From assembly GCF_015291705.1 (NCBI RefSeq), contig NZ_CP030050.1:7192001-7256000 (forward strand): a DNA stretch of 64,000 bases, read 5' to 3'. The notes beneath the pieces were generated by a model. The model searched no databases. It was not told the DNA's origin and saw only the letters and a program-made list of their open reading frames with translations. Shown here piece after piece: positions 34,689 through 43,181 of this stretch (its first letter is position 1; each line of letters starts with the position of its first letter). Source of the stretch: Bradyrhizobium arachidis. GTDB taxonomy: Bacteria > Pseudomonadota > Alphaproteobacteria > Rhizobiales > Xanthobacteraceae. Both the position numbers and the translations under genes were made by a program.

Positions 34689-35555
34689 CTAGAAGTTCAC
34701 TCCGAACACCAATCTTGCCTGGTGCCGCTCGAAATTGACGAGATCGAGATTGCCGCCCATCCCTGCCGGCCGGCCCCAGGCCTGCATGCTCCAGCTGAGA
34801 GTGAGCCGCGATTGCTCCGAAAGCTGGAAATAGGCGGTGGGGCCGACGAACAGGGCCTGCCCTGAGAACTCACCGAGGCCAATGCCTTCATATTGCCGGA
34901 AGTAGCGCATCTCGCCGCCGAGCAGCACGTTGGGGCGCACGCGCACCAGGCCGGCGATGGCGGCGCCGATGGTCGAGCTCTTTTCCGAGACGCCCGCCAC
35001 CTCGAAGCGCGCCCATTCCGGCTGATAGATCAAATTGAGCGCGCCGATCACGAAGTTCGGGACGAGCTCGCGGTCGAAGGCGAGCGTGAAGTCGGTGCCG
35101 TACATCCGCCCCTTGGCGCCGCTGGTCTCGTCGATGCGGTCACCGTGGAGCTCGGCGGCGATGGTCAGGCCGAACGGCGCGCGCTCGCGGTCGAGCAGGC
35201 GATAGCGCAGGTCGAGCGAGGCGCCCTGGAAGTTGAACTGGCGGCGGTCGTCGAGATCGGGGACGCCGGTGATATCGTGCCAGCTGGCGGTGCCGCCGAG
35301 CTCGATGCGGAAGTTCGGCAGCGGCACCACCTCGATCTCGACCTCCTGCGCGAGGGCACGATAGGTGCCGCCCTTGCCGAAGCGCCCCGTGGTCTGGGTC
35401 TGGAATTCACGCTCGCCGGGATTGCCGACATCGGTGCCGATCATGAAGCCGAAGATGTGCTCTGTATCGAAGCCCTCCTCGGCGCTGACGCATGCCGGGG
35501 CAGCCGCGAGGCCGCACACCACCGCCGTCCAAAATCTGAAAGCTCCGATCCGCAT
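34689..35555 (-). CDS. Predicted outer-membrane beta-barrel protein
   Basis: A 288-residue protein with a signal peptide (VVCGLAAAPACVSA). The body alternates amphipathic strands (FRIELGGTASWHD, SLDLRYRLL, FGLTIAAELHGD, LTLSWSMQAWG) and ends in LVFGVNF with terminal Phe, the signature of barrel insertion. It lies in the quinoprotein region, upstream of pqqA in map order and on the same strand. Not a TonB receptor: no plug domain. It could be a porin or export channel. No family name is claimed. Confidence 0.72.
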   Translation of the reverse strand: MRIGAFRFWTAVVCGLAAAPACVSAEEGFDTEHIFGFMIGTDVGNPGEREFQTQTTGRFGKGGTYRALAQEVEIEVVPLPNFRIELGGTASWHDITGVPDLDDRRQFNFQGASLDLRYRLLDRERAPFGLTIAAELHGDRIDETSGAKGRMYGTDFTLAFDRELVPNFVIGALNLIYQPEWARFEVAGVSEKSSTIGAAIAGLVRVRPNVLLGGEMRYFRQYEGIGLGEFSGQALFVGPTAYFQLSEQSRLTLSWSMQAWGRPAGMGGNLDLVNFERHQARLVFGVNF

Positions 35556-35798
35556 CCCGACTTCCGCATGCGCGCGCCGATTTGATGCGGCAATAGCGCT
35601 GACTGAGGATCAGCGTAGCACACCGCAGCAAGAGCACGATCGGGATTTTTGGAGGTGGAGTGCCGCCATCCAAACAAGTGTGGCTTTGCATCATCGGCAA
35701 AGCATCAAGGGAAAAGCGCGGGACGCGGCTGTGACAGGCAACAACACTGCCACGGCTGCGAGGACATTCGCCATCGAAGCCGCGGCAGGTCGTCGGTC

Positions 35799-35879
35799 TT
35801 ACTTGCGCGCAGCGCAGGCGTACATGTTGATTTCCATGCCGACCGGCACTTCGACGATCTTCGGAGCTTTCCAGGCCAT
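35799..35879 (-). CDS. pqqA: PqqA, precursor peptide of pyrroloquinoline quinone
   Basis: A 26-residue peptide beginning MAWKAPKIVEVPVGMEINMY and ending ACAARK. It carries the diagnostic Glu-x3-Tyr (EINMY, Glu16 and Tyr20) that PqqE cross-links to build PQQ. GGGGAG sits seven bases before ATG 35879. No pqqB-E follows: the next 243 bp downstream hold no recognisable gene and then comes the barrel gene. It is therefore an orphan copy here. The biosynthetic genes must be elsewhere in the genome. Confidence 0.95.
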   Translation of the reverse strand: MAWKAPKIVEVPVGMEINMYACAARK

Positions 35880-36108
35880 TCGGGGTCTCCCCAAGGAATT
35901 GAGCGCGACATCGCGCGGGGCAAAACCTAGGGCTGCGTCATCCATAGTTCAAGCTTCGATTCGAGTGCCGCGCAGGTCTGTGTCGATTCTTCGCGACTGC
36001 ATTTCTCTCTCGGGCAAAGCCAGTTCCCTCTTGGTCAAACACGACCCGCAGAGAACCCGCTTGTGCGGCGCACCGCACGTCGAATCGACACGACCCTGGG
36101 CCTCGCCG
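35880..36108. other. Gap upstream of pqqA
   Basis: No gene seen. It contains GGGCAAAGCCAGTTCCC at 36012-36028, which resembles a stretch upstream of xoxF (GGGCAAGTTTCCC at 44443-44455). The resemblance may be chance. Confidence 0.35.
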
Positions 36109-36438
36109 TCAGCAACCCTTGTCGGCCGTCTCTGTGTTCGGCTTGGCACCTTCGGCCCGCTGAGCCGCTGTCGGCTCGCTCTGCATCTGCCGCTGCGCAT
36201 CCTCGGACGACGCCGGCGTTTCACCGCTTGCGCGATTCATCGTGCTGGTCGGCGGATGCTGGCTGGTGTCGCTCGCTGAACTCGACGAATGGGACTGCGC
36301 CGAGCCCACTGTGACGGGACCGGAGCCGGCATCCTTGTCGTTGGCTGCGCTACCGGTGTTGCAGGGGCCTGCGACGGCGACACCAGCGCTCAACGTCAGG
36401 ATCGCGCATGCAGCAAGGACGGATCGTTTCGTGTTCAT
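36109..36438 (-). CDS. Small exported Ser/Thr-rich protein
   Basis: A 109-residue protein. Signal peptide (VLAACAILTLSAGVAVA) followed by a disordered, Ser/Thr/Ala/Glu-rich body (SAQSHSSSSASDTSQHPPTS) and a terminal cysteine. ATG 36438 is preferred: GAGGAG lies about ten bases before it, while ATG 36447 directly abuts that site. It follows lanM on the same strand after a 144-bp gap. Function unknown. Confidence 0.65.
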   Translation of the reverse strand: MNTKRSVLAACAILTLSAGVAVAGPCNTGSAANDKDAGSGPVTVGSAQSHSSSSASDTSQHPPTSTMNRASGETPASSEDAQRQMQSEPTAAQRAEGAKPNTETADKGC

Positions 36439-36582
36439 CTGCGTCATCTCCTCTGCTCCCGTCGCGCAGCCCCGGTCGCCGGCGGGAATTGCGGAGAGAA
36501 CAGGCCGAGCAGCCCGATGTTCCGGATGTCGGAGCGGAATTGATCGCGTCCGCCGTCGTCGGGCTTGTTCCCCTTGACGCGC

Positions 36583-36975
36583 TCAGCGCAACAAGCGCAG
36601 CAGCGCGCGGCCGGCGCGCGAGTTCAATTCCTTCGCATCCAGCGTTCCGTCCTTGTCGGGATTTGCTGCATTGAAGCGCTGCTCGACCACCGCCAGGTAT
36701 TCGTCGAGCGTGAGAGTCCCGTCATGATCAGGATCGGCGGCGGCGAGCTCTTTCGCCGATAACCGCCCGCGCAACTCGCGCGCATCGAGCGTGCCGTCGT
36801 GGTCGGGATCGAGCTTGGCGAACAATGCGCTCGCGGCCTTCTTCACCTCGGCGAGATCGAGCGTGCCGTCATTGTCGGTGTCGAACATCTTCACCGCACT
36901 GCCGGAAGCCGACCAGGCTGGACCGGACAGCACTGCAATCGTAAGCGCAAGCGCAATCGAGCGACGTGACATCAT
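36583..36975 (-). CDS. lanM: Lanmodulin homologue, periplasmic four-EF-hand lanthanide-binding protein
   Basis: A 130-residue exported protein with four 12-residue EF loops: DTDNDGTLDLAE (32-43), DPDHDGTLDARE (56-67), DPDHDGTLTLDE (81-92), NPDKDGTLDAKE (105-116). Proline at loop position 2 and the 24-25-residue loop-to-loop spacing are the marks of lanmodulin, and the C-terminal NSRAGRALLRLLR parallels the known protein. EF1 has Thr instead of Pro at position 2. EF2 and EF3 have His at position 4, and EF4 starts with Asn, as in the Methylobacterium protein. AGGAGG precedes the start (two adjacent ATGs, 36975 and 36972). It is divergent from the ExaF-like dehydrogenase gene. Confidence 0.92.
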   Translation of the reverse strand: MMSRRSIALALTIAVLSGPAWSASGSAVKMFDTDNDGTLDLAEVKKAASALFAKLDPDHDGTLDARELRGRLSAKELAAADPDHDGTLTLDEYLAVVEQRFNAANPDKDGTLDAKELNSRAGRALLRLLR

Positions 36976-37289
36976 CGAAACCTCCTGGCCATGAGCCGCG
37001 ATCCTCGCGGGGCGAAATGACATAAGTCCGCAAGCCTGCCCCGGTTCAAGCCCGGAATGCAACCTGCGCACTGCACAACCCGCGGAACCCAGTTGTCGAA
37101 ATCGGCGGTCCGTGCTCGGCACTGCTTCACGCCGCGGAATTTTTGCAGCGCCTGCACACAAGCGCGGGTCGATTGTCAGGTTTCCGGAAGGCGCATCCAG
37201 CACCCTTTCGACTTTCGTATTGACGGGTTTTGCATTCGGGCGGAGTGTTACGTCGCGGCGTCAAAAGGCGCGCATATTGGGAGGAACGG

Positions 37290-38954
37290 ATGAAACGCTT
37301 TGCGATGGCCGCGAGCCTCGTCATGCTTGCATCGACATGTGCAAGCGCCCAGACCACCGAGCAACTGGTCAAGGGCGCGACCGATACATCGAACGTTCTC
37401 AACTACGGGATGGGCTACAATCTTCAGCGTTTCTCGACGCTGAACCAGATCAACAAGGATACGATCAAGAACCTCGTCCCGGTCTGGAACTACTCCTTCA
37501 ACGATGATCGCAGCGAGGAATCCCAGCCCCTGGTGTACCAGGGCGTGATCTACGTGACCTCCCACAACGCGACCATGGCGGTCGACGCCAAGACCGGCAA
37601 GCAGATCTGGAAATCCAAGATCGAATATCCCGCCGAGACGCCGCGCGTCGTCTGCTGCGGCATCATCAACCGCGGCGCCGCGCTCTACGACGGAAAGGCG
37701 TTTCGCACCACGCTCGACGCCAACGTGATCGCGCTCGATGCCAAGGATGGCAAGGAGCTGTGGCGGCAGAAGGCCGCCGACATCAAGGAAGGCTATTCGA
37801 TGACGGTGGCCCCGCTGGTGGCCGACGGTGTCGTCATCACCGGCATCTCCGGCGCAGAATTCGGCACCCGCGGCTTCATCGACGGCTGGGATCCCGCGAC
37901 GGGCAAGCATCTCTGGCGCACCCATTCGATCCCCTCGCCGGACGAGCCCGGCGGCGACACCTGGAAAGGCGACACCTGGAAGCTCGGCGGCGGCTCGACC
38001 TGGATCACCGGCTCCTACGATCCCGAGCTGAACACTGTCTATTGGGGCATCGGCAATCCCGGCCCGTTCAATTCGGCAGTGCGCCCGGGCGACAATCTCT
38101 ACACCTGCTCCGTGCTGGCGATGGATCCCAAGACCGGCAAGATCAAATGGCACTACCAGTTCTCGCCGAACAATCCGTTCGACTATGACAGCGTGGCCGA
38201 GATGGTGCTCGCCGACATGAACGTCGAGGGCAAGCCGACCAAGGTGCTGATGGACGCCAACCGCAACGGCTTCTTCTACGTGCTCGACCGCACCAACGGA
38301 AAGCTGCTGGCGGCCAATCCTTACGTGAAGGTGAACTGGGCGACCGGCATCGACATGAAGACGGGCCGGCCGATCGAGACGGACGTCAGCAAGGATGCCC
38401 GCGAAGGCAAGAAGGTCGTCGTCTACCCATCGCTGCTCGGTGGCAAGAACTGGGAGCCGATGTCGTTCAATCCGCAGACCGGACTTGCCTATGCCAACAC
38501 GCTCGCATTCGGCGGTCACTACAAGACCGAGCCGGTGACCTATAAGGCCGGCGAATGGTACCTCGGCATGGATCTGACGGACCTCTGGGACTGGCCCGAC
38601 GGACCGCGTGGTCACCTCAAGGCGATCGATCCGATGACCGGCAAGGCGAAGTGGGAGGCGCCGAGCGATATTCCGCGCTTCTCCGGCGTGTTGTCGACGG
38701 CGGGCGGCGTCGTGTTCACGGGCGCACTGACCGGAGAGTTCGAAGCGTTCGACGCCGACAGCGGCAAGAAGCTCTGGCAGTTCCAGACCGGCTCGGGCAT
38801 CGAGGGACAACCGATCACATGGCAGCAGGACGGCGTACAATATGTCGCCGTGACCAGCGGCTATGGCGGCGTCTACTCGATCTTCTCGGGCGACGAACGG
38901 CTTGCGAGCGTGCCGGCCGGCGGCTCGCTGTGGGTCTTCGCGGTCAAGCAATAA
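37290..38954 (+). CDS. Lanthanide-type PQQ-dependent alcohol dehydrogenase (ExaF/PedH-like)
   Basis: A 554-residue exported quinoprotein with an eight-bladed propeller. Metal and catalytic positions are visible: Glu in SGAEFGTRG, Asn in GIGNPGPFN, catalytic Asp and the extra lanthanide Asp in NPFDYDSVAE. The vicinal disulphide pair is present (PRVVCCGIINRG). The second disulphide seen in XoxF is missing: the matching segments YPSLLGGKNW and NTLAFGG have no Cys. GGAGG precedes ATG 37290. A cytochrome c gene and a binding-protein gene follow closely. Substrate probably ethanol or another short alcohol. Confidence 0.9.
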   Translation: MKRFAMAASLVMLASTCASAQTTEQLVKGATDTSNVLNYGMGYNLQRFSTLNQINKDTIKNLVPVWNYSFNDDRSEESQPLVYQGVIYVTSHNATMAVDAKTGKQIWKSKIEYPAETPRVVCCGIINRGAALYDGKAFRTTLDANVIALDAKDGKELWRQKAADIKEGYSMTVAPLVADGVVITGISGAEFGTRGFIDGWDPATGKHLWRTHSIPSPDEPGGDTWKGDTWKLGGGSTWITGSYDPELNTVYWGIGNPGPFNSAVRPGDNLYTCSVLAMDPKTGKIKWHYQFSPNNPFDYDSVAEMVLADMNVEGKPTKVLMDANRNGFFYVLDRTNGKLLAANPYVKVNWATGIDMKTGRPIETDVSKDAREGKKVVVYPSLLGGKNWEPMSFNPQTGLAYANTLAFGGHYKTEPVTYKAGEWYLGMDLTDLWDWPDGPRGHLKAIDPMTGKAKWEAPSDIPRFSGVLSTAGGVVFTGALTGEFEAFDADSGKKLWQFQTGSGIEGQPITWQQDGVQYVAVTSGYGGVYSIFSGDERLASVPAGGSLWVFAVKQ

Positions 38955-38964
38955 CCGCGGCGCG

Positions 38965-39321
38965 ATGCTGAAAGACATATCTCACAAGACGGTGGCGGTC
39001 CTCGCCACCGCCGTGGTGCTGACGGTCGCGCTTGCGGCGACCGTCCGTGCCGCGGACGACGCAACCGGCAATCCACTGCAGGCTCAGATCGATCATGGCA
39101 AGTCGACCTATGCTTCGAAATGCTCGCACTGCCACGGCCCCAACATGATGAATTCCGGCACCATCACGCCGGATCTGCGCGCCTTTCCCGACGACAAGAC
39201 GCGCTTCGTCACCACCGTGAAGAACGGCAAGAACAACAAGATGCCGCCTTGGAGCGACATCCTCAGCGACGACGAGATCGGGGACCTCTGGGCCTTCGTC
39301 TCGAGCCGGAGAAAGCCGTGA
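38965..39321 (+). CDS. c-type cytochrome, likely electron acceptor of the upstream dehydrogenase
   Basis: A 118-residue exported cytochrome with a single haem site, KCSHCHGPNMMNSG. The axial Met is most likely in NKMPPWSDIL. Signal peptide VLATAVVLTVALAATVRA. The gene begins ten bases after the dehydrogenase stop. Its stop overlaps the next gene's GTG start. Small size fits a soluble periplasmic carrier. Confidence 0.9.
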   Translation: MLKDISHKTVAVLATAVVLTVALAATVRAADDATGNPLQAQIDHGKSTYASKCSHCHGPNMMNSGTITPDLRAFPDDKTRFVTTVKNGKNNKMPPWSDILSDDEIGDLWAFVSSRRKP

Positions 39322-40241
39322 GGGCCTGGCTTGCAGCATGGAGCGTTGGCGCGATTCTCGCGGCGACCACCGCGCATGCGGCCGACGATCCACTCAGGAT
39401 CTGCCTCGACGAGGACCGGCCGCCGCTCTCGGCGCATCACAGGGGCAAGCCGGATGCCGGCTTCGACGTCCTGTTGGCACAGGCGATCGCGCAGCGGCTG
39501 GGGCGACCGCTGGCGATCCAGTGGTTCGAGAGCAAGCTGGATGAGGATTCGAGCCCGCAGCTCGAAGCCAACGCGCTGCTCTCCGACGGGCGCTGCGCGC
39601 TGGTCGGCGGCTACGCGCTGACGACGGATTCCCTCGTCAAGCCCGGCATGAAGACGGCGCGCCTACCGGACTTTGCCGGCGCCACGCGCGACGACAGGCG
39701 CCGCCGCGTCGCGCTCGGCGTGCTCGCGCCGAGCCAGCCTTATGTCTATTCACCGATGACGGTCCTGCTTGGGCCGAAGGTGCAGGGCCGCAAGATCGGC
39801 GACATCGGCGATCTTGCGGGCCTTCGCCTCGCGATCGAGACCGGCTCGCTCGGCGATGCCATCCTGATGACGTTCGACAAGGGACGCCTGATCGACAGCA
39901 TCACCCATCTCGTCCCCGGCCGAGACGACCTGCTCGGCGCGCTCCAGCGCGGCGACTATGACGCGACGCTGATCGATCTCGCCCGGTTCGATGCCTATCG
40001 CGCCGTGCATCCCGATACGGCCGTGACCGCCTCCGGCTATTACTACCCGATCGGCGCCAATCGCGGCTATGTCGGGCTTGCCGGCAACGGCGAGCTGATG
40101 GATGCGGTCAACAAGGCGCTGGCGGAGCTTGCGGCCGAGGGCAAGATCGCGGAGCTCGGCAAACAGGCCGGCCTCACCTATCTGCCGCCACGCGAGCCCG
40201 CGATCCTGGGTGAGGTCTGGACGAAGATCATTCAGCGGTGA
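39318..40241 (+). CDS. Periplasmic substrate-binding (MxaJ/XoxJ-like) protein of the ExaF-like operon
   Basis: A 307-residue exported protein of the solute-binding fold 3 type. It reads LRICLDEDRPPLSAHHRGKP at the mature N-terminus and has a C-terminal half typical of the fold (LAIETGSLGDAILMTF, DATLIDLARFDAY). GTG 39318 overlaps the cytochrome stop as GTGA, so it is the third gene of a dehydrogenase-cytochrome-binding protein operon, the same order as xoxFGJ. It differs clearly from the XoxJ at 26907. Confidence 0.85.
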   Translation: MRAWLAAWSVGAILAATTAHAADDPLRICLDEDRPPLSAHHRGKPDAGFDVLLAQAIAQRLGRPLAIQWFESKLDEDSSPQLEANALLSDGRCALVGGYALTTDSLVKPGMKTARLPDFAGATRDDRRRRVALGVLAPSQPYVYSPMTVLLGPKVQGRKIGDIGDLAGLRLAIETGSLGDAILMTFDKGRLIDSITHLVPGRDDLLGALQRGDYDATLIDLARFDAYRAVHPDTAVTASGYYYPIGANRGYVGLAGNGELMDAVNKALAELAAEGKIAELGKQAGLTYLPPREPAILGEVWTKIIQR

Positions 40242-40458
40242 GGTGGCCTTGCGTGCCGCACGCCACCGCTTTCATGCCCCGGCTTGATGTTTAGACCGGA
40301 GACATGGCTGACACCTGTTCGGACACATCACTGACAGGTTGGCGGTTGGTCAAGCCGGGCGATGACAGCGAGTGCGTGGAAAGGCCGTCGCGCCATACGC
40401 AAAGTTTCTGCACCATTCCGTGCTATGATCGGCATTTCATTCGCCGCTTTGGTGCCCC

Positions 40459-41469
40459 GTGAATTCCCCCACGATTCCCTCCGCCGCGGGCCTGCGCGGT
40501 CTCCTCGCCCGCGAGGTCAAGTCCGCCGAGCTCGTGCGCGCGCTGATCGTGGTCGGGCCGATGGTCGCCGCCTATTTCATCGCGCGCGAGACGGCACTGC
40601 TCAATCTCGGCCTAGTTGCGGTGTCGCTGCTCATTCCCGCGCTCCGGCAGCACTTTCCGCCGAAAGTCGTCGCCTGGCACTATCTCGCCATCCTCGTCAC
40701 CTTTGCCGTGCTGTTCTTCGCAGCTCCAGTCAAGCCGCTGTTCGTGGTGCTGACGGCGCTCGCCGGCTTCCTGGCTGTCGCGGGAACGCGCTACGGCGAA
40801 CATTTTCGCACGCTCGGCAATTGGGTGTTCATCCCCGCCGTCTATCTCGCCTGCGAGGTGCGGGAGGGCGTCAGCGCCTCGGAAGCGCTGCGTCATGCCG
40901 GCGTGATCATCGTCTCCTCTCCGATCGCGCTGGCGCTGGTCTGCGCCATCCAGCTTTACGACCAGCGCCGGGGCGGCACTGCAGCGACCTCGTTCGGACC
41001 GCCCGCGGCCGAATGGTTTCTGGCCGCGCTCGCGACTGCCATGGCGGTGTTCGCGGCGGCGGCGCTGGTCGAGATCCTGAACCTTGCGCAGGGGCAATGG
41101 GTGATGTGGTCGGCCGCGAGCGTCGTGGTCGGCGACCTCACCGCGTCAACCGGCAAGCTGAAGCAGCGGGCGATCGGCGCCGTCGTCGGCGTGCCGCTCG
41201 GCTTTCTCGCCGGCCTTGCCCTGCCGCAAAGCCGCGTTGGCTATGCGATCGCGGTGCTCGCGGCCACTCTCACGCTGATCTCGTTCTCCCGCTATGTCGT
41301 CGGCTTCGGCCTGCGCTGCTTCTTCATCGCGCTGGCGGCATCCTTCGCCGGCGGCGCCAGCGGCATTGCCGAGGAGCGTATCGTCAACGTGCTGATCGGC
41401 GGCACCTTTGGCCTGATTGCGGTGGCGCTGACCGAGATTGTCTGGCTGCGGATGATGCGGAAGGCCTGA
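40459..41469 (+). CDS. Membrane protein of FUSC type
   Basis: A 336-residue integral membrane protein with about ten hydrophobic helices in two blocks, each of the FUSC/aromatic-acid exporter kind (LIVVGPMVAAYFIARETALL; WVMWSAASVVVGDLTASTGK, then LKQRAIGAVVGVPLGFLAG). The start is GTG 40459 without an obvious ribosome site. It stands apart from the neighbouring operons by more than 100 bp on each side. Substrate unknown. Confidence 0.75.
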   Translation: MNSPTIPSAAGLRGLLAREVKSAELVRALIVVGPMVAAYFIARETALLNLGLVAVSLLIPALRQHFPPKVVAWHYLAILVTFAVLFFAAPVKPLFVVLTALAGFLAVAGTRYGEHFRTLGNWVFIPAVYLACEVREGVSASEALRHAGVIIVSSPIALALVCAIQLYDQRRGGTAATSFGPPAAEWFLAALATAMAVFAAAALVEILNLAQGQWVMWSAASVVVGDLTASTGKLKQRAIGAVVGVPLGFLAGLALPQSRVGYAIAVLAATLTLISFSRYVVGFGLRCFFIALAASFAGGASGIAEERIVNVLIGGTFGLIAVALTEIVWLRMMRKA

Positions 41470-41590
41470 TTGTCCGGCAGACGGGAGAAAGGTCCGTCCA
41501 CACCGTCTCGAATGCGCCAATCTGTCTCGCCTCCCGCCCATGATGGCGCCAGCCTGATGCAGTAGGTTCGGCAAAAATCAGGAGGGAATC

Positions 41591-42580
41591 ATGTCCGCCA
41601 AATTCGATCGCCGCCACTTCATCGCCGCCGGCAGCGCCGTACTCGCAATGCCCTTTGTCCCGCGCGGCGCCTCGGCACAAGGCACGTGGCCGTCGCGGCA
41701 GATCCGCATGATCTGCAGCTACCCGGCCGGCGGGCAGACCGACCTGCTCGCGCGTGCCTATGGCGAATTCATCTCCAAGCAGGTCGGCAAGACCGTCGTC
41801 GTCGAGAACAAGCCCGGCGCTTCCGGCGCGATCGGCACGGCGGAAGTCGCCCGCGCCGAGCCTGACGGCCACACCATCCTGTGCTCGATCTCGACCACCT
41901 TCATCATGAACCGGGTGGTGATGAAGAATCCCGGCTACGACATGGACAAGGATCTGACGCTGGTCAGCGTCATCCCGGGCGCCGGCCTGCTGCTGATCGC
42001 GAACCCCAAGACCGGCGTCAAGACACTGGAGGATTTCGTCGCCTTCGCGCGCAAGAGCGGCAAGGTGAATTTCGGCACCTACAGCGCGGGCTCGGCGCCG
42101 CACATGACGATCAACGAGCTCAACAAGCAGTACGGCCTCAACATCGAGCCGGTCCATTATCGCGGCGAGGCGCCGATGTGGACCGGCATGCTGGAAGGCA
42201 CGCTCGATGCCGCCATGGGCAGCTACACGGCGGCGCAATCGGTCCTGCAAAGCGATCGCGGCACCGTGTTCGCGGTGCATTCGAAGAAGGTCGACGCGAT
42301 CCCGGCGATCAAGACCCTCCCCGAGCAGGGCGCGACGTCGAAATTCTTCACGGTGAGCGGCTTCTCCGGCTGGGCGGTGCCGAAAGCGACGCCGCAACCG
42401 GTCGTCGACCGCCTCGCCGAGCTCTGCGTTGCCGCCAACAGCGATCCGAAGGTGAAGGAGGTTCTCGCGACCTTCGTGCTCGAGCCGGCGATCGGCTTCA
42501 AGCAGACCAACGAGCTGTATCAGCGCGAGCTGCCGATCTGGATCGAGAGCGCAAAGTCGCTCGGCCTCGAGCCGGCCTGA
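41591..42580 (+). CDS. TctC/Bug-family substrate-binding protein with twin-arginine signal
   Basis: A 329-residue periplasmic binding protein. The N-terminus FDRRHFIAAGSAVLAMPF is a twin-arginine-type signal. The mature part has the family marks IRMICSYPAGGQTDLLAR, VVENKPGASGAIG and a C-terminal FKQTNELYQRELP. AGGAGG precedes ATG 41591. No TctA/TctB is nearby. Ligand unknown. Confidence 0.9.
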   Translation: MSAKFDRRHFIAAGSAVLAMPFVPRGASAQGTWPSRQIRMICSYPAGGQTDLLARAYGEFISKQVGKTVVVENKPGASGAIGTAEVARAEPDGHTILCSISTTFIMNRVVMKNPGYDMDKDLTLVSVIPGAGLLLIANPKTGVKTLEDFVAFARKSGKVNFGTYSAGSAPHMTINELNKQYGLNIEPVHYRGEAPMWTGMLEGTLDAAMGSYTAAQSVLQSDRGTVFAVHSKKVDAIPAIKTLPEQGATSKFFTVSGFSGWAVPKATPQPVVDRLAELCVAANSDPKVKEVLATFVLEPAIGFKQTNELYQRELPIWIESAKSLGLEPA

Positions 42581-42715
42581 AGCACGAACCGCGACACGGC
42601 GCCGGTCACTCTTCGGCCCGGCGTCCGACCAAAAGCCTAGTGTCGGAAAACGTACTTTCCCGCTATGATTGTGCGCCGGAAACCCTCGCCAGCGCACACA
42701 AGAAGGGCAGATCGC

Positions 42716-43141
42716 ATGACACCGGATGCAGTCGCCGTCGCCGTTATGATCATCCTGCTCTTTCCGATGGGCTATTTCACGCTGGCCTCGCCCGCCTTCC
42801 TGCTGGTGAAGCTCGACATCCAGCCCGTCGCTCAATTGCTGCGCGGAATGTTCAATGCGCATTTCCTGGTGATGCGTGTTGCCGGCCTCATCGGAACGGT
42901 GGCTCTGCTCCTCGACGGTCGCCTGCTCGCCGCGCTGGGCGTCGCCATGCTCACAGCCCTCGCCATCTGGGGACGCCCGTGGTTCATGCGACGGATGGAC
43001 GACGAGCTCAGCGCAAGGGATGCCGGCGATGCCGAGGCGCCGCGTCGGCTACGCCGGCTGCACTGGAGCGGAATGCTCGGCAACGCGGCTTTGCTCGCCG
43101 CGCTCCTGACCAGCATTCCCTACATGGCGACGACGGCCTGA
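42716..43141 (+). CDS. Small membrane protein of unknown function
   Basis: A 141-residue protein with four hydrophobic segments (AVAVMIILLFPMGYFTLAS; VMRVAGLIGTVALLL; LLAALGVAMLTALAIW; MLGNAALLAALLTSIP). GAAGG lies upstream of ATG 42716. No family recognised. It is convergent with the AraC gene. Confidence 0.65.
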   Translation: MTPDAVAVAVMIILLFPMGYFTLASPAFLLVKLDIQPVAQLLRGMFNAHFLVMRVAGLIGTVALLLDGRLLAALGVAMLTALAIWGRPWFMRRMDDELSARDAGDAEAPRRLRRLHWSGMLGNAALLAALLTSIPYMATTA

Positions 43142-43181
43142 GCGGCACCATTATCGCTGGAGCGACCGCGGCGACGACTGT

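Noticed and set aside
36583..36975. Calling the EF-hand protein a generic calmodulin-like calcium protein
   Set aside because: Proline at loop position 2 in three of four loops, 24-25-residue loop spacing, a signal peptide and the quinoprotein context all point to lanmodulin.
41384..42862. Long minus-strand open frame opposite the TctC gene
   Set aside because: Crosses the end of the FUSC gene and all of the TctC gene; antisense shadow.
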